In this document: one piece after another, positions 1 to 50,103 of the stretch
How positions within the stretch are numbered: position 1 is the first letter of the stretch
Layout: every line of letters starts with the position of its first letter
From: Litomosoides sigmodontis
Lineage: Eukaryota; Nematoda; Chromadorea; Rhabditida; Onchocercidae
DNA: 64,000 bases
Assembly: GCA_963070105.1 (NCBI GenBank)
Contig: OY718805.1
Coordinates: forward strand, 10,699,652 to 10,763,651
Direction: 5' to 3'
Notes under the pieces: model-generated
Told to the model about the DNA's origin: nothing
The model's database searches: none
The model's input: the letters and a program-made list of their open reading frames with translations, nothing else
Translations under genes and position numbers: made by a program

Positions 1-38090
<38,090 letters not shown>

Positions 38091-38113
38091 TGTAGGAGAC
38101 GGCAGTCTTTTCA

Positions 38114-38119
38114 AATAAA
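38114..38119 (+). promoter_or_regulatory. AATAAA polyadenylation signal of the perlecan gene
   Basis: A canonical AATAAA lies 24 bases after the TGA stop codon. A very short 3' UTR like this is usual in nematodes. Confidence 0.55.
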
Positions 38120-40560
38120 CATTCGTTTTCTTTTAATAGTAAAACAATATTGAAAAAGGATTGAAAGCAGATTTGAAAGGGACGTATACTGTAAGTTATG
38201 CGGTAAAGAGATAAGAGTTGGAAAGGTTTACTGTGAAAAATTTTTGGTCTAAATCAAATTTACTCTGTCATTTTGATTTTTTATTGTTCTGTGCGAGTAA
38301 TACAAAAATAATTGTAAGCGAATGATTTTTGGTATAAAAACGAATCTATGGATTCACTAAACAAATCATAATTTCATTACGCAATTTTTTGTTCCTTCCG
38401 TCCAACCAATTCCAACTTCCTCACTCCTTGACAAACTTCCATATGGCAGTTTAAATTTCAATTTTCTATTAAATTTTGTGTTAATAGTGCATCTATATTT
38501 ATATCGTATTCTAATAATTTGTTTTATTTTACTCCAATCTCAGCTTTTTGTTGAATTTGAATCCACTAAAACTTGAACATACGTAGGGTGTCGTGTAACA
38601 AAGACGTCTCAATTACACTTTTAATAATTGATTGGTAAATGCATCAATTAAATTTCATGCAATTGTACGCATATAAGAGTTACCGGAGGAAAGTTTCGAT
38701 TTCAAAGGAGCAGTTTCTTTTTTGAATTTGCCGTTAATTTCTCCTTCATCTCTCCCACCTATCTTTTTCATTCCACGAGCCGTCAATTCGTTCGCATTCT
38801 CCTTCAACAAAACATTTGAATGAAAGCAGTGAAGACATTTACAACATATGTCATTCTAATTGAACGATGTTAACTCAGCGAAAAATCTGCTATTTTCAGT
38901 GCGCTCAAAAAATTTGAAAATTAATTAATTAATTAATTAATTTTGGTAGCAGTGGCAGTGAGGAGTGTAGTGAAGATCGTGATAGATTAGTGCTGCACAC
39001 CTTAGTTCCTCACCACTTGTTTTTTTAATCACCAGTTGACACTTATCACAAGAAACAAAAAGGTGATAACACTAGTGATTAAAGAAGGGAAATGATTGCG
39101 CAGCATTTGCGATCATCAGCGTATCGTTGCTTCGAAGGATCTGTCGTCCTTCGAAGTACATCATAATTTAGCAACTAAATCTCCGTTAAGTTAATCCAAA
39201 ACATATTGCAGTAGTTAAAGCGTGTACCCGTGTACTCAGGATGATTCAGTGAGTTAATAGAAATCGTAATCGAGGTGTTGTGACACACGGCTTCCGCGTG
39301 TCGTGAGAAGCCTACTGGAGCAAGCCACTTTGACGCATAATGCAAAATCACCCAAGCATCTTCAAGTTAACTGCATCACACGTCCCAAGAAATATTGTAC
39401 TATAGGAAATAAATTATTCATCCTCAATAAATTAGCCATTCTAGTGATAAAGAAGTGACCTGCCTCGATTCAGGCGCTGCGCTCGTCAAAAAAATAGAGT
39501 GGCTGTGTTGAACCTTAAGGGAAGAGGAAACGAATTGAAAGTAAGAGGAAGATACTTTCCTACTGCGAGATTCGAGTACGGCAAGTTGGATGTATTTTTG
39601 CTTACGCAATGGAGAAGTGGTTTTGAGAGAGTAAAGGTTAATAGGAGGAAGCTGAAGACAGGAAATAAAACAACCGCTTCTGCACCACCGCATTTCAATG
39701 ATAGCATTTAATTGTTGGATTCTTCTGGAAGAGGGAGGGCAAATGCAATGAGAAGGAAAAGGAGTGCCGGAAGAAGGAGAAGGGCAAATATGGGAGAGCG
39801 AAGCATCGCTAAATTCATGTTTTAAGAGTATAAAATCTTCAAGACAAAAATGCATTCAAACAGCTTGTGTTTCCACGTCTGTTGGTGTTAAGGGATGAAA
39901 AGGAAAAGGCAACTTTGTGAAATTTAAAATATAAATTATCCGATGGCTTCTTCAACTGTTAGCAATAGAGTGACGGAGCGGGAAAAATGGGTTCATTCAA
40001 ATAGATGCGGTATTTTGAAACACTGAAGTCGATGGTGATATGAATTTGTTTCCTCGATGGGATGATGATAGGAGAGGAAAAGGGGAAGAAATGCGAAGAG
40101 AGGAGAAACCCGCAGGCTATATGAAATAATAAGGCAGAACCGGTCTATATCATAATTCAAGATACCTTAGTCATCCGTCGTGACGTCAAATCGATTCTCC
40201 AAGAATGCTTCAATGACGACAACCGTACATTTATCCTCCATCCATCGATCCGTGTCGATCTAACAACCAGCAACTGGCAATTATATCAACCAGTTTACCG
40301 GTCATCCGCAGCACTACCCACCGCCGATTCGTTTGCGCTGCCGCCATTCGCTACTAAAATACTGCTGCCTTAATAATTATACAGTTCAGTTACCGTTGCT
40401 GTTCAGTTCAGTCTATTCGCTTGTGGATCGCTGGCTGTATTGTCTGCAAAGCGGCAACAAGTGAGTGGCAGGCAGCAGCGGCAAGAAGTATAGGAAGAAG
40501 AAAACGAGAAGCGGCAAAGTTTTCCAGTCTTTCTTTTCCGCTCTTGCCGTTTTCTTGGAA
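38120..40560. other. intergenic region, perlecan to unknown secreted gene
   Basis: No gene can be supported. It contains a (TTAA)n-like tract at 38921-38942, an imperfect hairpin at 39024-39083 and a perfect 10-bp stem hairpin at 39130-39156. Sequence just upstream of 40561 would include the promoter of the next gene; I see no clear TATA box or trans-splice landmark. Frames at 39424-39855 on the minus strand lack any domain or coding texture. Confidence 0.5.
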
Positions 40561-43500
40561 ATGTCAGTTTTGCTGGTGAGCTCGCTGTTGCTACTGCTAC
40601 ACATTCCCATCGTAGAAGTGGCAACCCTAGCACCCAACCACGCTGCCATCAATCTGAAGCGCAAACTCATTGACGCTGACACGTCATGGCTCGAAGCGGA
40701 GAAGCACGATGTGCAGAAGGTACTACCACTACTCCTCCACTGCTCTTGCTCTCATCCTTTTTTGTGAAAGCACAAACGATATCTGCTGCTGTTGAGCGAA
40801 CGGTAGCTCGTTCGCGACGTGCCCGCGACGTGAGCGCTTCTTGTTAGCGACTAAGGTGACATTGTGGTCGGGTTAGGAATGACCGACCGACCGCTCTTGC
40901 AAAAGCCATATTGCCGAATCACGAAACTGTCAAATCATTTTGCTTCTCCTCTCATTTTCTCTCCAGGTATCATTAGATGCGAGTAATCCGGAAAAAGTAA
41001 TCCTTCATTTGATCAACTCCAACAAACGACTGAGTGCATCGGCGCAGGGTAACGTGGCAGCGGCAGAAAGTAATGGACAACGGGCACAAGTGCAACGATT
41101 TGGTGATAAAGGCGGTATTGCACAGGTTGAAGGACACAAGTCGGTGGTTACTTCTCTTTCTCTTCCATTCCTTTCTCCCTATTCATTTTCAAATTTAATT
41201 GACCATTTTTAAATACGAAGTAGTTTGGATCGAATTAAACGAACAATTTATAACATGTTTATGCGAAACTTTGATGAACATTAAAACAATTTCCTCAGCG
41301 ATTGCTGCAGCTATTGCAAAGAAAAAGTGCACTGGAAAAATAAAATCTCCTTAACTTATGCCTTTTTTGTAGAGGTCAAATAAAAACTAAGGAAGATGAT
41401 GAAGGACGTCACGCGTTCTTGAAAGCCGATGGGAAATATACGCTAGATACGGCTGCCCGTGGTTCGCTGAAGGATGCAAAAGATACAGATTTTGTAGCTA
41501 CCAATGAACAATTTGATTTCGCCCTGAATCCACAGAGTCAAAACGAACATGAAGGCACAGGCACACTTTCATATACCGACAAGGTATTTATTTCATTCCA
41601 TCCTTCTTCTTCAACCTTGCTTCCATTTTCTCAACTCCCATAGAGAAAAAGTTGCTAAGTAACGCGTTTCCCAAACATTAAAAAAAATGTTTTCCTACAC
41701 CTATTTCAAAAGCATCTGCGCTTGTTGCTATCACTTGAAGCTCTTAGTTATTATTTAGAAAAATTACTGTTTTCAATTTTTGCTTTAGCATCAGTGCATC
41801 TCTATCGTATGATTATGACATTACAAACGTAATCTTAAAAATTTTGGAAATTTATAGCTATTAAAATGAAACTTGCTTTCACCGACAGACTGAAGAGATA
41901 ATTTATGACTTTCAGGAAAAAGGGAAAAGTGGTAAATATGCGTATACTATAAAAAAGGACAATCGCAAAGTTGATGCTTATCTATCAGCCGACAGTGTTA
42001 GCGACGAGGATGAGTTCTCGCAGTCCCTGTTCAGTAGGCGATCTGAAAAATATCACTGTACTGGTAAGAACACTTCCGTTTACCTTTGAAATTATTGTGT
42101 GGATTTGATGCGTGCAATAAAGTCTGACCGCGCACAGGTAATTCCGGTTGCAGTGGCGGAGATCAGTGACAGTTTGTTGCTGGACATTTAGGAGGAGAAA
42201 GTGTGTCCTTTCAACATTCCTGGAAAGGTAGGCATTATCAGGCGTGCAATGGGCACTAGCCTTCATTAAAAATGCAATTTAATGAGTGCGAGTATTTTTT
42301 CTGGCAGATTGACGACGAGCAATGAAGATTTTTTTGCAGCAGAAACACCGGGTATCTCGCAGTGCTATGATGCGCAGGGGCGTAGCGTGGGTAAAGTTGT
42401 GGCCGACAAGTCGGGCAACACCGTCATCTACAACGATAAGGACGTGCCCATTGCCACGGGAAGTGTGCAGAGAATTAACAACCATTCCTATCAAGTATGC
42501 ATGCATGCTCTCACACTCAATGAAATTTAGACGGAAATTAGCCTACTTAATAATGCGCTGCTCCTTTTGCTGCTTAGGCCTCCAGCTGAGGAACCAGTGA
42601 AAGTGGCCAGTCGGTTACGAATTTAGGACGAAATTAAATTTATTTAGTGGTTTCCTTCGTGCTGATTGTTTCCTTTATTTCTTCGCAAGTAAAAGATTGG
42701 TGAAATGAAATCATTTTAGGCAGTCATCAGCAAAAACTTATTTATCGCAAAGCTGAAAGATGCTCGAACATCACCGTGTTGTAGGGAAATTACCGGAAAA
42801 AATTGCACAGATCCGATTAAATTGGCAAATCCGTCATTTAGTCATCCATCTGAACGTGATGGTGATACGTTAAAGTTAACGTGGCCTGATTGCGTGGACA
42901 TGTCTATCGATGTAACATTGCCACCAAGTATGTGCCATATGGCACTCATTTCTTAATTACTTTCTCGAGAATAAGGAAGGGTTCGACTCCGGAGAGGGAG
43001 CCTGAGAAACGGCTACCACATCCAAGGAAGGCAGCAGGCGCGCAAATTACCCACTCTCAGAATGAGGAGGTAGTGACGAAAAATAACGAGACCGTTCTCT
43101 TTGAGGCCGGTTATCGGAATGGGTAAAATTTAAACCTGTTAACGAGGATCTATGAGAGGGCAAGTCTGGTGCCAGCAGCCGCGGTAATTCCAGCTCTCAA
43201 AGTGTATATCGTCATTGCAAATTTTTCAGCTTTTATGAAATAATCTTTAAAAAATTTTGCCCGAGCTAAATTTGATAAATTTAGAAGTTCATATCAATCG
43301 CCTTGCTATGAAACTTGACGTGATGATTCAACCAATTGGAAAGTTACGCTGTATGGACGTAGCAACATGCGGCCGTGAATGCTATTATTGTGATTGGTGC
43401 AAAAACACAAAGTTGTCATTATTCCAGTTAATTTATAATCAACACAAAGAAGTTTATTGTGATAGATAACTTTATGAAGTAATGGACATTTGTTGTGCTT

Positions 43501-44848
43501 TCAGTCACTAATTTCAGTTAAGTGTAAGTTGATCAGCGCTCTAAATTGCTGCTTTCCTCTCATTGGTTCAAATTTAATTTTAGGAAATTAAAACTGCTAG
43601 AAAATACTGATGGTAATTTGTGTCGGGCAACCGAAGAGCGTACTTATCGATTAACTGTTAAACTATGCCCACCACCAGAAGATCCGTTATTTACGCTTTG
43701 CTCCGCATTTTCGAAATCAGTATGGCAAAAAGATTATTGGCAAAAGCAAGGTGCTGTTGATGTTTGGATGAAATTTTACGAAAGAGGCGAGACAAGGGCT
43801 GAGATAAGTTATCAGTAGTTTCTTAATCCGCAAACTAATCATTGCCAAGCTTATCAATTCCTAACCCAGACTGTCATTTATGTGGTGGCATATGAAGTTG
43901 CATTTTTTGCAGAACTTTAAAAACCGGAAATTTAAGCGTGATGATATCTATTAATTTCATCAAACCCAAACATTTGCTGTTGAAGAGGAGAGAAGTATGT
44001 TTTGAAGGAAAAGAAAAATTATTCACGGCAGATTGTCATCAAATGATTATTTACTAAACTGACAATAATTTTCAGATGGAAAAGGAATTCTTCGCTCAGT
44101 TAGATAATCCGCTGCTTGGCAAGGCATTTAAGTTAGCAATGATAGCTGAATGGCTTGCCGCTAATAGCATTGATGTAAGCATGTTTTTGATTCCTCTTCC
44201 ACCAACACCTTCTATCAGCAACTGTACCATATGATCACTGTAACTAACTTTCACCTTTTCTTTACGGTAGTGGAATTCTGATTGGTGGCACTTCGATAGG
44301 ATATAGTAGCTAGCAATAGCGATCCTCCTCATTCACCACTTCTTTCTTTATGTGTGATGTTGTTTGATGTCTCAGCAAGGCTCGTACACGCCAACTAACT
44401 CGGAGCTGCTGGAGTATTGGGTGTCGAAGCGCGTGCCGGATCGCTTACTTGCTTGCCAGCATGCCGTGGTGGATTATGAAATTGAGGGAGCTAAAGTGAA
44501 AACCAATCTGCTGTTTGAAGCTGCTACTACAGCTAATTCGGTAGCCCTTCGTTTCACTTCATGGTGTTTCTGTCGTTTAGCGAATTTCAGTGCTGCGCTG
44601 CGAACTCGAAGAAAGCAAAATGCCAAAAGCATATAATCATCACTGTCACTTCTTCAACAACAATTCATTCTTGTCGCTTTTTTCAGTTGCCAAACATATT
44701 TAAAGATAAGAGATGCAGTGCATTTGAAAAGCTGCAAGAGAGTCGATTTCAAGCAGAAGCGGCGGAGTACAAGCGAAAGAACGGCCGCTCAAGCATTCTT
44801 AGCGGTCTCGGTAACTTCTTGAGTGGCATTAACAATCACGGAAGGTGA
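40561..44848 (+). CDS. unrecognised secreted protein, about 12 exons
   Basis: ATG at 40561 starts MSVLLVSSLLLLLHIPIVEV, a clear signal peptide. Modelled exons: 40561-40719, 40967-41139, 41373-41583, 41916-42063, 42192-42227, 42340-42494, 42720-42927, 43285-43411, 43584-43719 (or to a stop at 43818), 44076-44174, 44376-44540, 44687-44848. The N-terminal half is polar with repeated K-x-D-x-KY and A-x-DS/T motifs (FLKADGKYTLDTAARGS; GKYAYTIKKDNRKVDAYLSA). The middle is cysteine-bearing (SPCCREITGKNC, CGRECYYCDWC). The C-terminal part is predicted helical (GKAFKLAMIAEWLAANSID; ELLEYWVSKRVPDRLLACQH) and ends with TGA. I recognise no family. No membrane span was seen after the signal. Ends at 43719/43818 suggest two possible C-termini. 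Confidence 0.7.
42966..43215 (+). pseudogene. 18S rRNA fragment inserted in an intron
   Basis: About 250 bp closely matches the 5'-central part of nuclear small-subunit rRNA as I recall it for nematodes. It includes GGTTCGACTCCGGAGAGGGA, GAAACGGCTACCACATCC and the universal GTGCCAGCAGCCGCGGTAA at 43169-43187. A few substitutions are visible, for example CTCAGAATG and GTAAAATTTAAACCTG. Both ends stop abruptly, so this is not an rRNA gene. It lies in the sense direction and fills most of the 357-bp intron 42928-43284 of the unknown secreted gene. Confidence 0.92.
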
Positions 44849-45709
44849 TCAGATACCCGCCCTTTCGGGAATGCAGACTTCGAGTGGAATGTAGGTTTTT
44901 ATAGAAAATAACTGTTTCGGGGAAAGTTCATCACGTTGTTACTCTTTATAGCATCTTTCTTTCTCCGGCTCCTTTTCAGACACTGAAATTTTTGAGCTCA
45001 CTTGCGAATGTATTTAATTCCTTTTCATTTCTCTGCAAACGAACTTCTACAGTGAGATTTTCTGGCTTTTGATTTCTGCACAATTACAATTGATGCTGAT
45101 AATTGTTTTTCCGGGTGTTAGTCAATGTTTACATCAATTAATGTAATTAATGTGATAGAAAAGCTGATATAATTAGGAGTATTATGTATCATCGTCACAT
45201 CGCATTCCCAGCTTTCTCTTGGCCCTCTTCAATCATAAGACTATTCTGTATTTTGGAAAATGAAGCACTACTTCAATTTTATCGAACGTTTCACAAGTGA
45301 TATACGAAGAGATGGAACGTCGATGAGACGTCGTCATAACATACTAAGGAAATATCATCATCGCATGTTGACCAGTCATTTCGGAATGTGCTGGTTTGCT
45401 AAGTGAACAGTGTGGACATTCCCATTAAAGTACTGTTGTATGGTATTGATCAAAAAGCAATATAGCAGCTAGCTAACTGCTGTTGCGTCGAGCTTGTCAG
45501 ACCAGACCACTACTTGCAGCATGCCACTTACAGGATGGATGACAAATTGCGCTTTGCGCTTAGGCTTGAGAAAGCGACCAATGAGCAGAAGTGAAGAAAG
45601 ATGCTCGTGAAACATTTGCTCGTTCTGCAAAATTTCATCTTTCCTAAACGAAAAATTTCTACACTTTTCCCGCTCAAAATTCCTATTATTCGTTTTCGTT
45701 TCGAACATG

Positions 45710-45719
<10 letters not shown>

Positions 45720-45745
<26 letters not shown>
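45720..45745. repeat. (GA)13 microsatellite
   Basis: Uninterrupted GA dinucleotide run. Confidence 0.95.
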
Positions 45746-45828
45746 TGAAACGTCTGATACTCATCGCTTCACTTCACAGCATTCCAATTTGACTATCACT
45801 TACTGCACAGAGCAAATGGCAGCAGTAA

Positions 45829-45867
45829 GTTAAGTTAAGCCAAGTTGAGCTGAGTTGAGTTGCAGTT
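45829..45867. repeat. degenerate AGTTA/AGTTG pentamer tract
   Basis: Short imperfect pentanucleotide array of about 39 bp (AAGTTAAGTTAAGCC..., GAGTTGAGTTGCAGTTG). Confidence 0.7.
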
Positions 45868-48700
45868 GACGGAAGCAGTTATGTGTGTCCTGACAACAAT
45901 GCAAGTGTTTTCAAACGTTTCGCACAAAATGCTTGGAGGAAATTGAATGCACCAGCGGCGAAGGCAATATTTTCAACTGTGCCTCTCATGATCATCAGTT
46001 ATTGCCTTCGCACACTTCACACTGCTCGTCCAAATTTTGAGCCATCAAAGCCGTTGCCACACTTTGGCCAAAAATTAAATGCTAATGAGATTGGAATAAA
46101 AGTCCCACTGTTGTTGTTAAATCGAAAATCACGTCATTGTCATGAGCTTCGGAATTGAAAATCCCCCTTCTATACCTTTCACATAACTGAATCAATCAGT
46201 TCAGTTTACAAGCAAAGAAGGCACAACAGGAGGTAGAGAAGGGAAGTGGATTCCGGTTGATATTGAAAAAGGTTGATATTAGTTATGTGTGAAGAATTAA
46301 TTGAATGGCAAGTGAGGAAGAAGATAGGTGCAGTTGAAAGCTTGCCACGTTGATAATTTGACTGATTTCACCACCGACAACAGTCCTACTACTGCTTGCT
46401 TCATCTCATCATCCATGCTGATCTTCCACCTATCGGAACGAATAGAGCAGAATGGATGGCCGGTGGCCAGCAAAGCGCTTCTTCCTTCCCATCCATCCAC
46501 CGATACTATCCCTTTCTTAACAGTTGACCTTTCCTATCACTCCTTCCCTTACCTTCACTACACTAACTGCACAGACTTGCTCATCATCGCGTCGAAGTAC
46601 TGCTGTCGATAACACCACTGACTTACTCGCACAATGAGTGTTTGAAACAAAATAATTCAAACTTTGCTCTCAACAGTTGTGAAAATAGTAAAATCGGTGA
46701 AATCGTAACAATAATTTCGAAATTTTCTCATCTATTCAGGCAGTAATGAATACGAATCAATCGTCAATGACTGGGCTAGGTAGATTGAGCAACAACGGTG
46801 AGCAATTCTAATTCAGCAAGCCATAAATCCTCTGAGCATAGTATAACGAGAATGGTGTGGATCGGATGATGAGTATTTCTCAGTGGTCACTTTTCACACA
46901 GCAGCGGCGATGTCGCAATGTAGCGTTTGCGCCAGCGCTCTTAATCGAAGCTTGTACATTTCTGCAGACTATTCATTTCGAACCTTCATGAAGTGAGGAT
47001 GCGTGGACTCAGTTAAAGGGATAGACACGTGGACTTGTTCACACGTGAGAAATCTTTTGGTTCCTTCTTATGCACATTTCGCCTTAAAAACTCTTCTGCT
47101 TTTCCTCCCCTCTCCTCTCCTCCCCCCTTCCACTCATCGAAAAATAGCAAGGAAAAAGAGCGAAAATGAAGCATTTTAAATGCTCCCATAACGACGAATG
47201 GTCATTTGGTGACAAAAATGGAAATTACATGTCGCCCGCCATCGCCGTTGCTCACCCTCGTCTTGTCGGCATGAATTGTTAGCAGTGCGCTGATATGACG
47301 ATGACGCAGCGACGTTGGGAACGACTGTCAGGCTGCTGCTGGCTCTCTCTCGTCAGCTGAGTCGTCACCGCTCTGTCGCCGCCGGCTAGCTGGTGTAAAG
47401 TCTGGCTGGCTAGTCAGTCACTCTCCGAACAAGCAAACACCCGTCCAGCAGACACCTGCTGCTCTCCCGCAATTGAGAGGACGACATCGAGCGACTGACT
47501 CATCATCCCATGGCGCAGTTGCACCGGCACCGTTCGTTGGGCACTGTTTGACAGTAAAATTATTGCTTCCTCAAAAGCGCTTTTCCGGAATCTTTAGTTG
47601 CTGCCGCTGCTGCTGCTGCTGCCGCCTTCTTTTCATTTCTCTCCCAGCTGTCTTTCAGGTGTGCTACAGTGACCGCTTCCTTCTTTGAGATTACTGCTTT
47701 GTTGTTGGAAGCAACAACGGTGTCATGCCGTGCCCTCCGCTACTCCTCTCACCGCCACCATCGATCATCACTTTAGTAAGCATGGGGAGATGTGCGTGCG
47801 GCAAGGGAGGAAGGAACTGTTGCGGAAGACATAATTCACCGGGCAGGCAGGCAGGTTAGAACTCGATTTCTTCTCTCTCACTGATGCTCATGACAGTTAG
47901 CTGTTGTTCTTCGACCACTTATTTAGCAGAGCACAGGAACCGATGAATACGTGCAGCGCTTGAAGTTGAAGTGACAAACTTTCTTTCACTACTTATGAGC
48001 CAGCTAGCTCTGGGAGTTGCCCGATCGCTACACTGGTCGATCGCTCCAGGAACTGAGCTTGGAGAGAATTGAAATGATCGCGCGAGAGGTGCTGCTGCAT
48101 TGCTCGGTACCATTCCTACAAGTCTCCAATGAACGTTTCTTTCTTTCATCTGTCTATCTATGCAGTGCTTCTGCGGGCAATTTTATAGGAATTAGGAATC
48201 ACCACTACTAATCCTTCCCACTCCTAGCTGAGTGGTCGTTTAGCTCGCTCGGGTCACTCCGGCCAGCTCCGCTCTTAACCCTTCGCGCAGCGCAGCATGA
48301 CCGCTAGAGGTGAGTGTTCATAGCGTTGAAGAAGGATCAAGGGAAGTGGAGCGGAGGAGTGCCTTCGCGGGCAACGTTTAACCGTACACTACTTTAATTT
48401 CGCGCATTAATTTACGACTGTTCACGTGACACGAGCTGTTCACGCAATCTTCCTATCCAACACTCCAACCTTCGCTTCATATAGCTAAGGAAGGAGTGGA
48501 GTAGCCGAGCCAGCCGTTGGTTCTCTCAATGGCGCTGAATGATCGGTTAGGCTGAATTGAAAGTACAGGGAAGAGAGTGCTTCTATCGTCCCATTCTTCA
48601 AAGAGAAACAACACGTGCGTGAAGCTTGTGGTGCATCGGCCAATGACACGCCAACGAGGTTTGTCTGCTTTTATATATGTGAGAATCCGTGTCCTACGTG

Positions 48701-48726
48701 GTGTGTGTGTGTGTGTGTGTGTGTGT
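48701..48726. repeat. (GT)13 microsatellite
   Basis: Uninterrupted GT run, directly followed by a short ACAC stretch. Confidence 0.95.
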
Positions 48727-49143
48727 ACACACATGTGACGTGTGCTCTGTGTGCATCTAATATGGATTGGAAATGCCATGTGCACTGGGATGATGTTTAC
48801 GGCACGACATGCATGTAGTGCCGTCAGCAGCACAGGCATTTTCATTTTTGTGCTTTTGCTTCGGTTCGTGGTGCGAAGAAGTGAAATAAGCAGAGGGCGA
48901 GGGAGTGAGTTACTTCTTCTCTTCCACTTCGTTGTGAAATGGAAGAGAAGAGCGCTTGTCACGGAGAGCGCTCTGGTCGCGCTCTCACGCAGACTGCTCC
49001 GTTCATTTTACCGACTTTGAAACTTTCGGAGGTGTCGCGCACGGCTGAACGGACGTAGCGGAGCTCCTTCTGCTATCGTCCAGGAAGCTCTTCGCTCGCC
49101 GATGAAAGAATCTTTCCCGCAAACTGCAGCATCACGAAGTAAG

Positions 49144-49145
<2 letters not shown>

Positions 49146-49187
<42 letters not shown>
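49146..49187. repeat. (CTG)14 microsatellite
   Basis: A second pure CTG run in the window, here intergenic, about 0.9 kb upstream of the receptor gene start. Confidence 0.93.
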
Positions 49188-49190
<3 letters not shown>

Positions 49191-50103
49191 TCGCCTGCTC
49201 ACTTATCTAGCGAACCAGCAAACGCTCGCATTTCATTTCAGTTGTTGTCGCACCTCACTCATCCACCTCAATGCCGGACTCTTCTCTATCTCACTGCTCC
49301 TCTCTCCCCCTCCTCCTCTTCCACTCCCACTCTCTCTAGCTGTTGCAAAGCGCATTCTCTCCCTAACTTCTTCTCATCGTTTGTTTACCGTTTACCAGTG
49401 CGATTATTCATTTCCATATTTCCTACTTCATCATCATCATCATCGTCCAATGAATGCTAACTGTCCGATCTCTCCCTAATCGTTACGTGTCCTCTATGCC
49501 ACTGCCAACGTTCTGACGTAATTAAATTAAAAGTTACCTTTGATCAAGACTTACAGCTTCTTGTCTTACATGTCCTAATTGTGGTCGGCAGCGTTAGCAA
49601 TAAAAGAGCACCTTACGCGTACGCGTCAGTCCTGCGGTTCACAGTGACATGTTTCTTTTTCGATTTACCTTGTTGCTGTAACTGCAAGAGATATTCTTAC
49701 GTGGTACCTAGATAAATCATATTTTTCGTTGTGTAGTGTTGTTGTGTGTTGCCTCTTATAGCACCGCATCGTCCAGTAAGATCAGTGATGTAGCCACTTT
49801 TATTCCTATCAGATATGTTGGTACTTCGACTAATTTATTGGTTTTACCAGTGTTGGTTGCTATATGCATTTGTTTGTTTCAGACACGTTTATAATTACGC
49901 ACGCTTTCATTTGCGTCATCAATTGCTCCTGTAATATCGACTGAAAGCGATACGGTGTGGTTATCAATACCTTCCAGAGAGTGCTCATCGACTGAAAGCT
50001 TCTACACCCTATCGCCTATTTACCTACTTCTTATCGATTATTCAAACATATTATTGCATGAAACGACTATAACATCATCCTAATTCTAAGGTCGCAAAAA
50101 GTA

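Larger units (their letters stand above)
44849..50103. other. 5.3-kb intergenic region rich in simple repeats
   Basis: No coding exon could be supported. The open frames found (for example 45883-46158 and 47473-47688 on +, 48477-48962 on -) lack domains, splice context and coding texture. The stretch holds several microsatellites and a locally GC-richer block around 47,250-48,350. It precedes the receptor gene at 50104, so it should contain that gene's promoter, but no specific element was recognised. Confidence 0.5.

Noticed and set aside
45883..46158. 91-codon open frame upstream of the receptor
   Set aside because: No signal, domain or splice partners; composition not distinct from flanking noncoding DNA.
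48297..48312. ATG plus four codons before GTGAGT, a possible tiny first exon
   Set aside because: No downstream exon in phase could be identified; the receptor has its own signal-peptide start at 50104.
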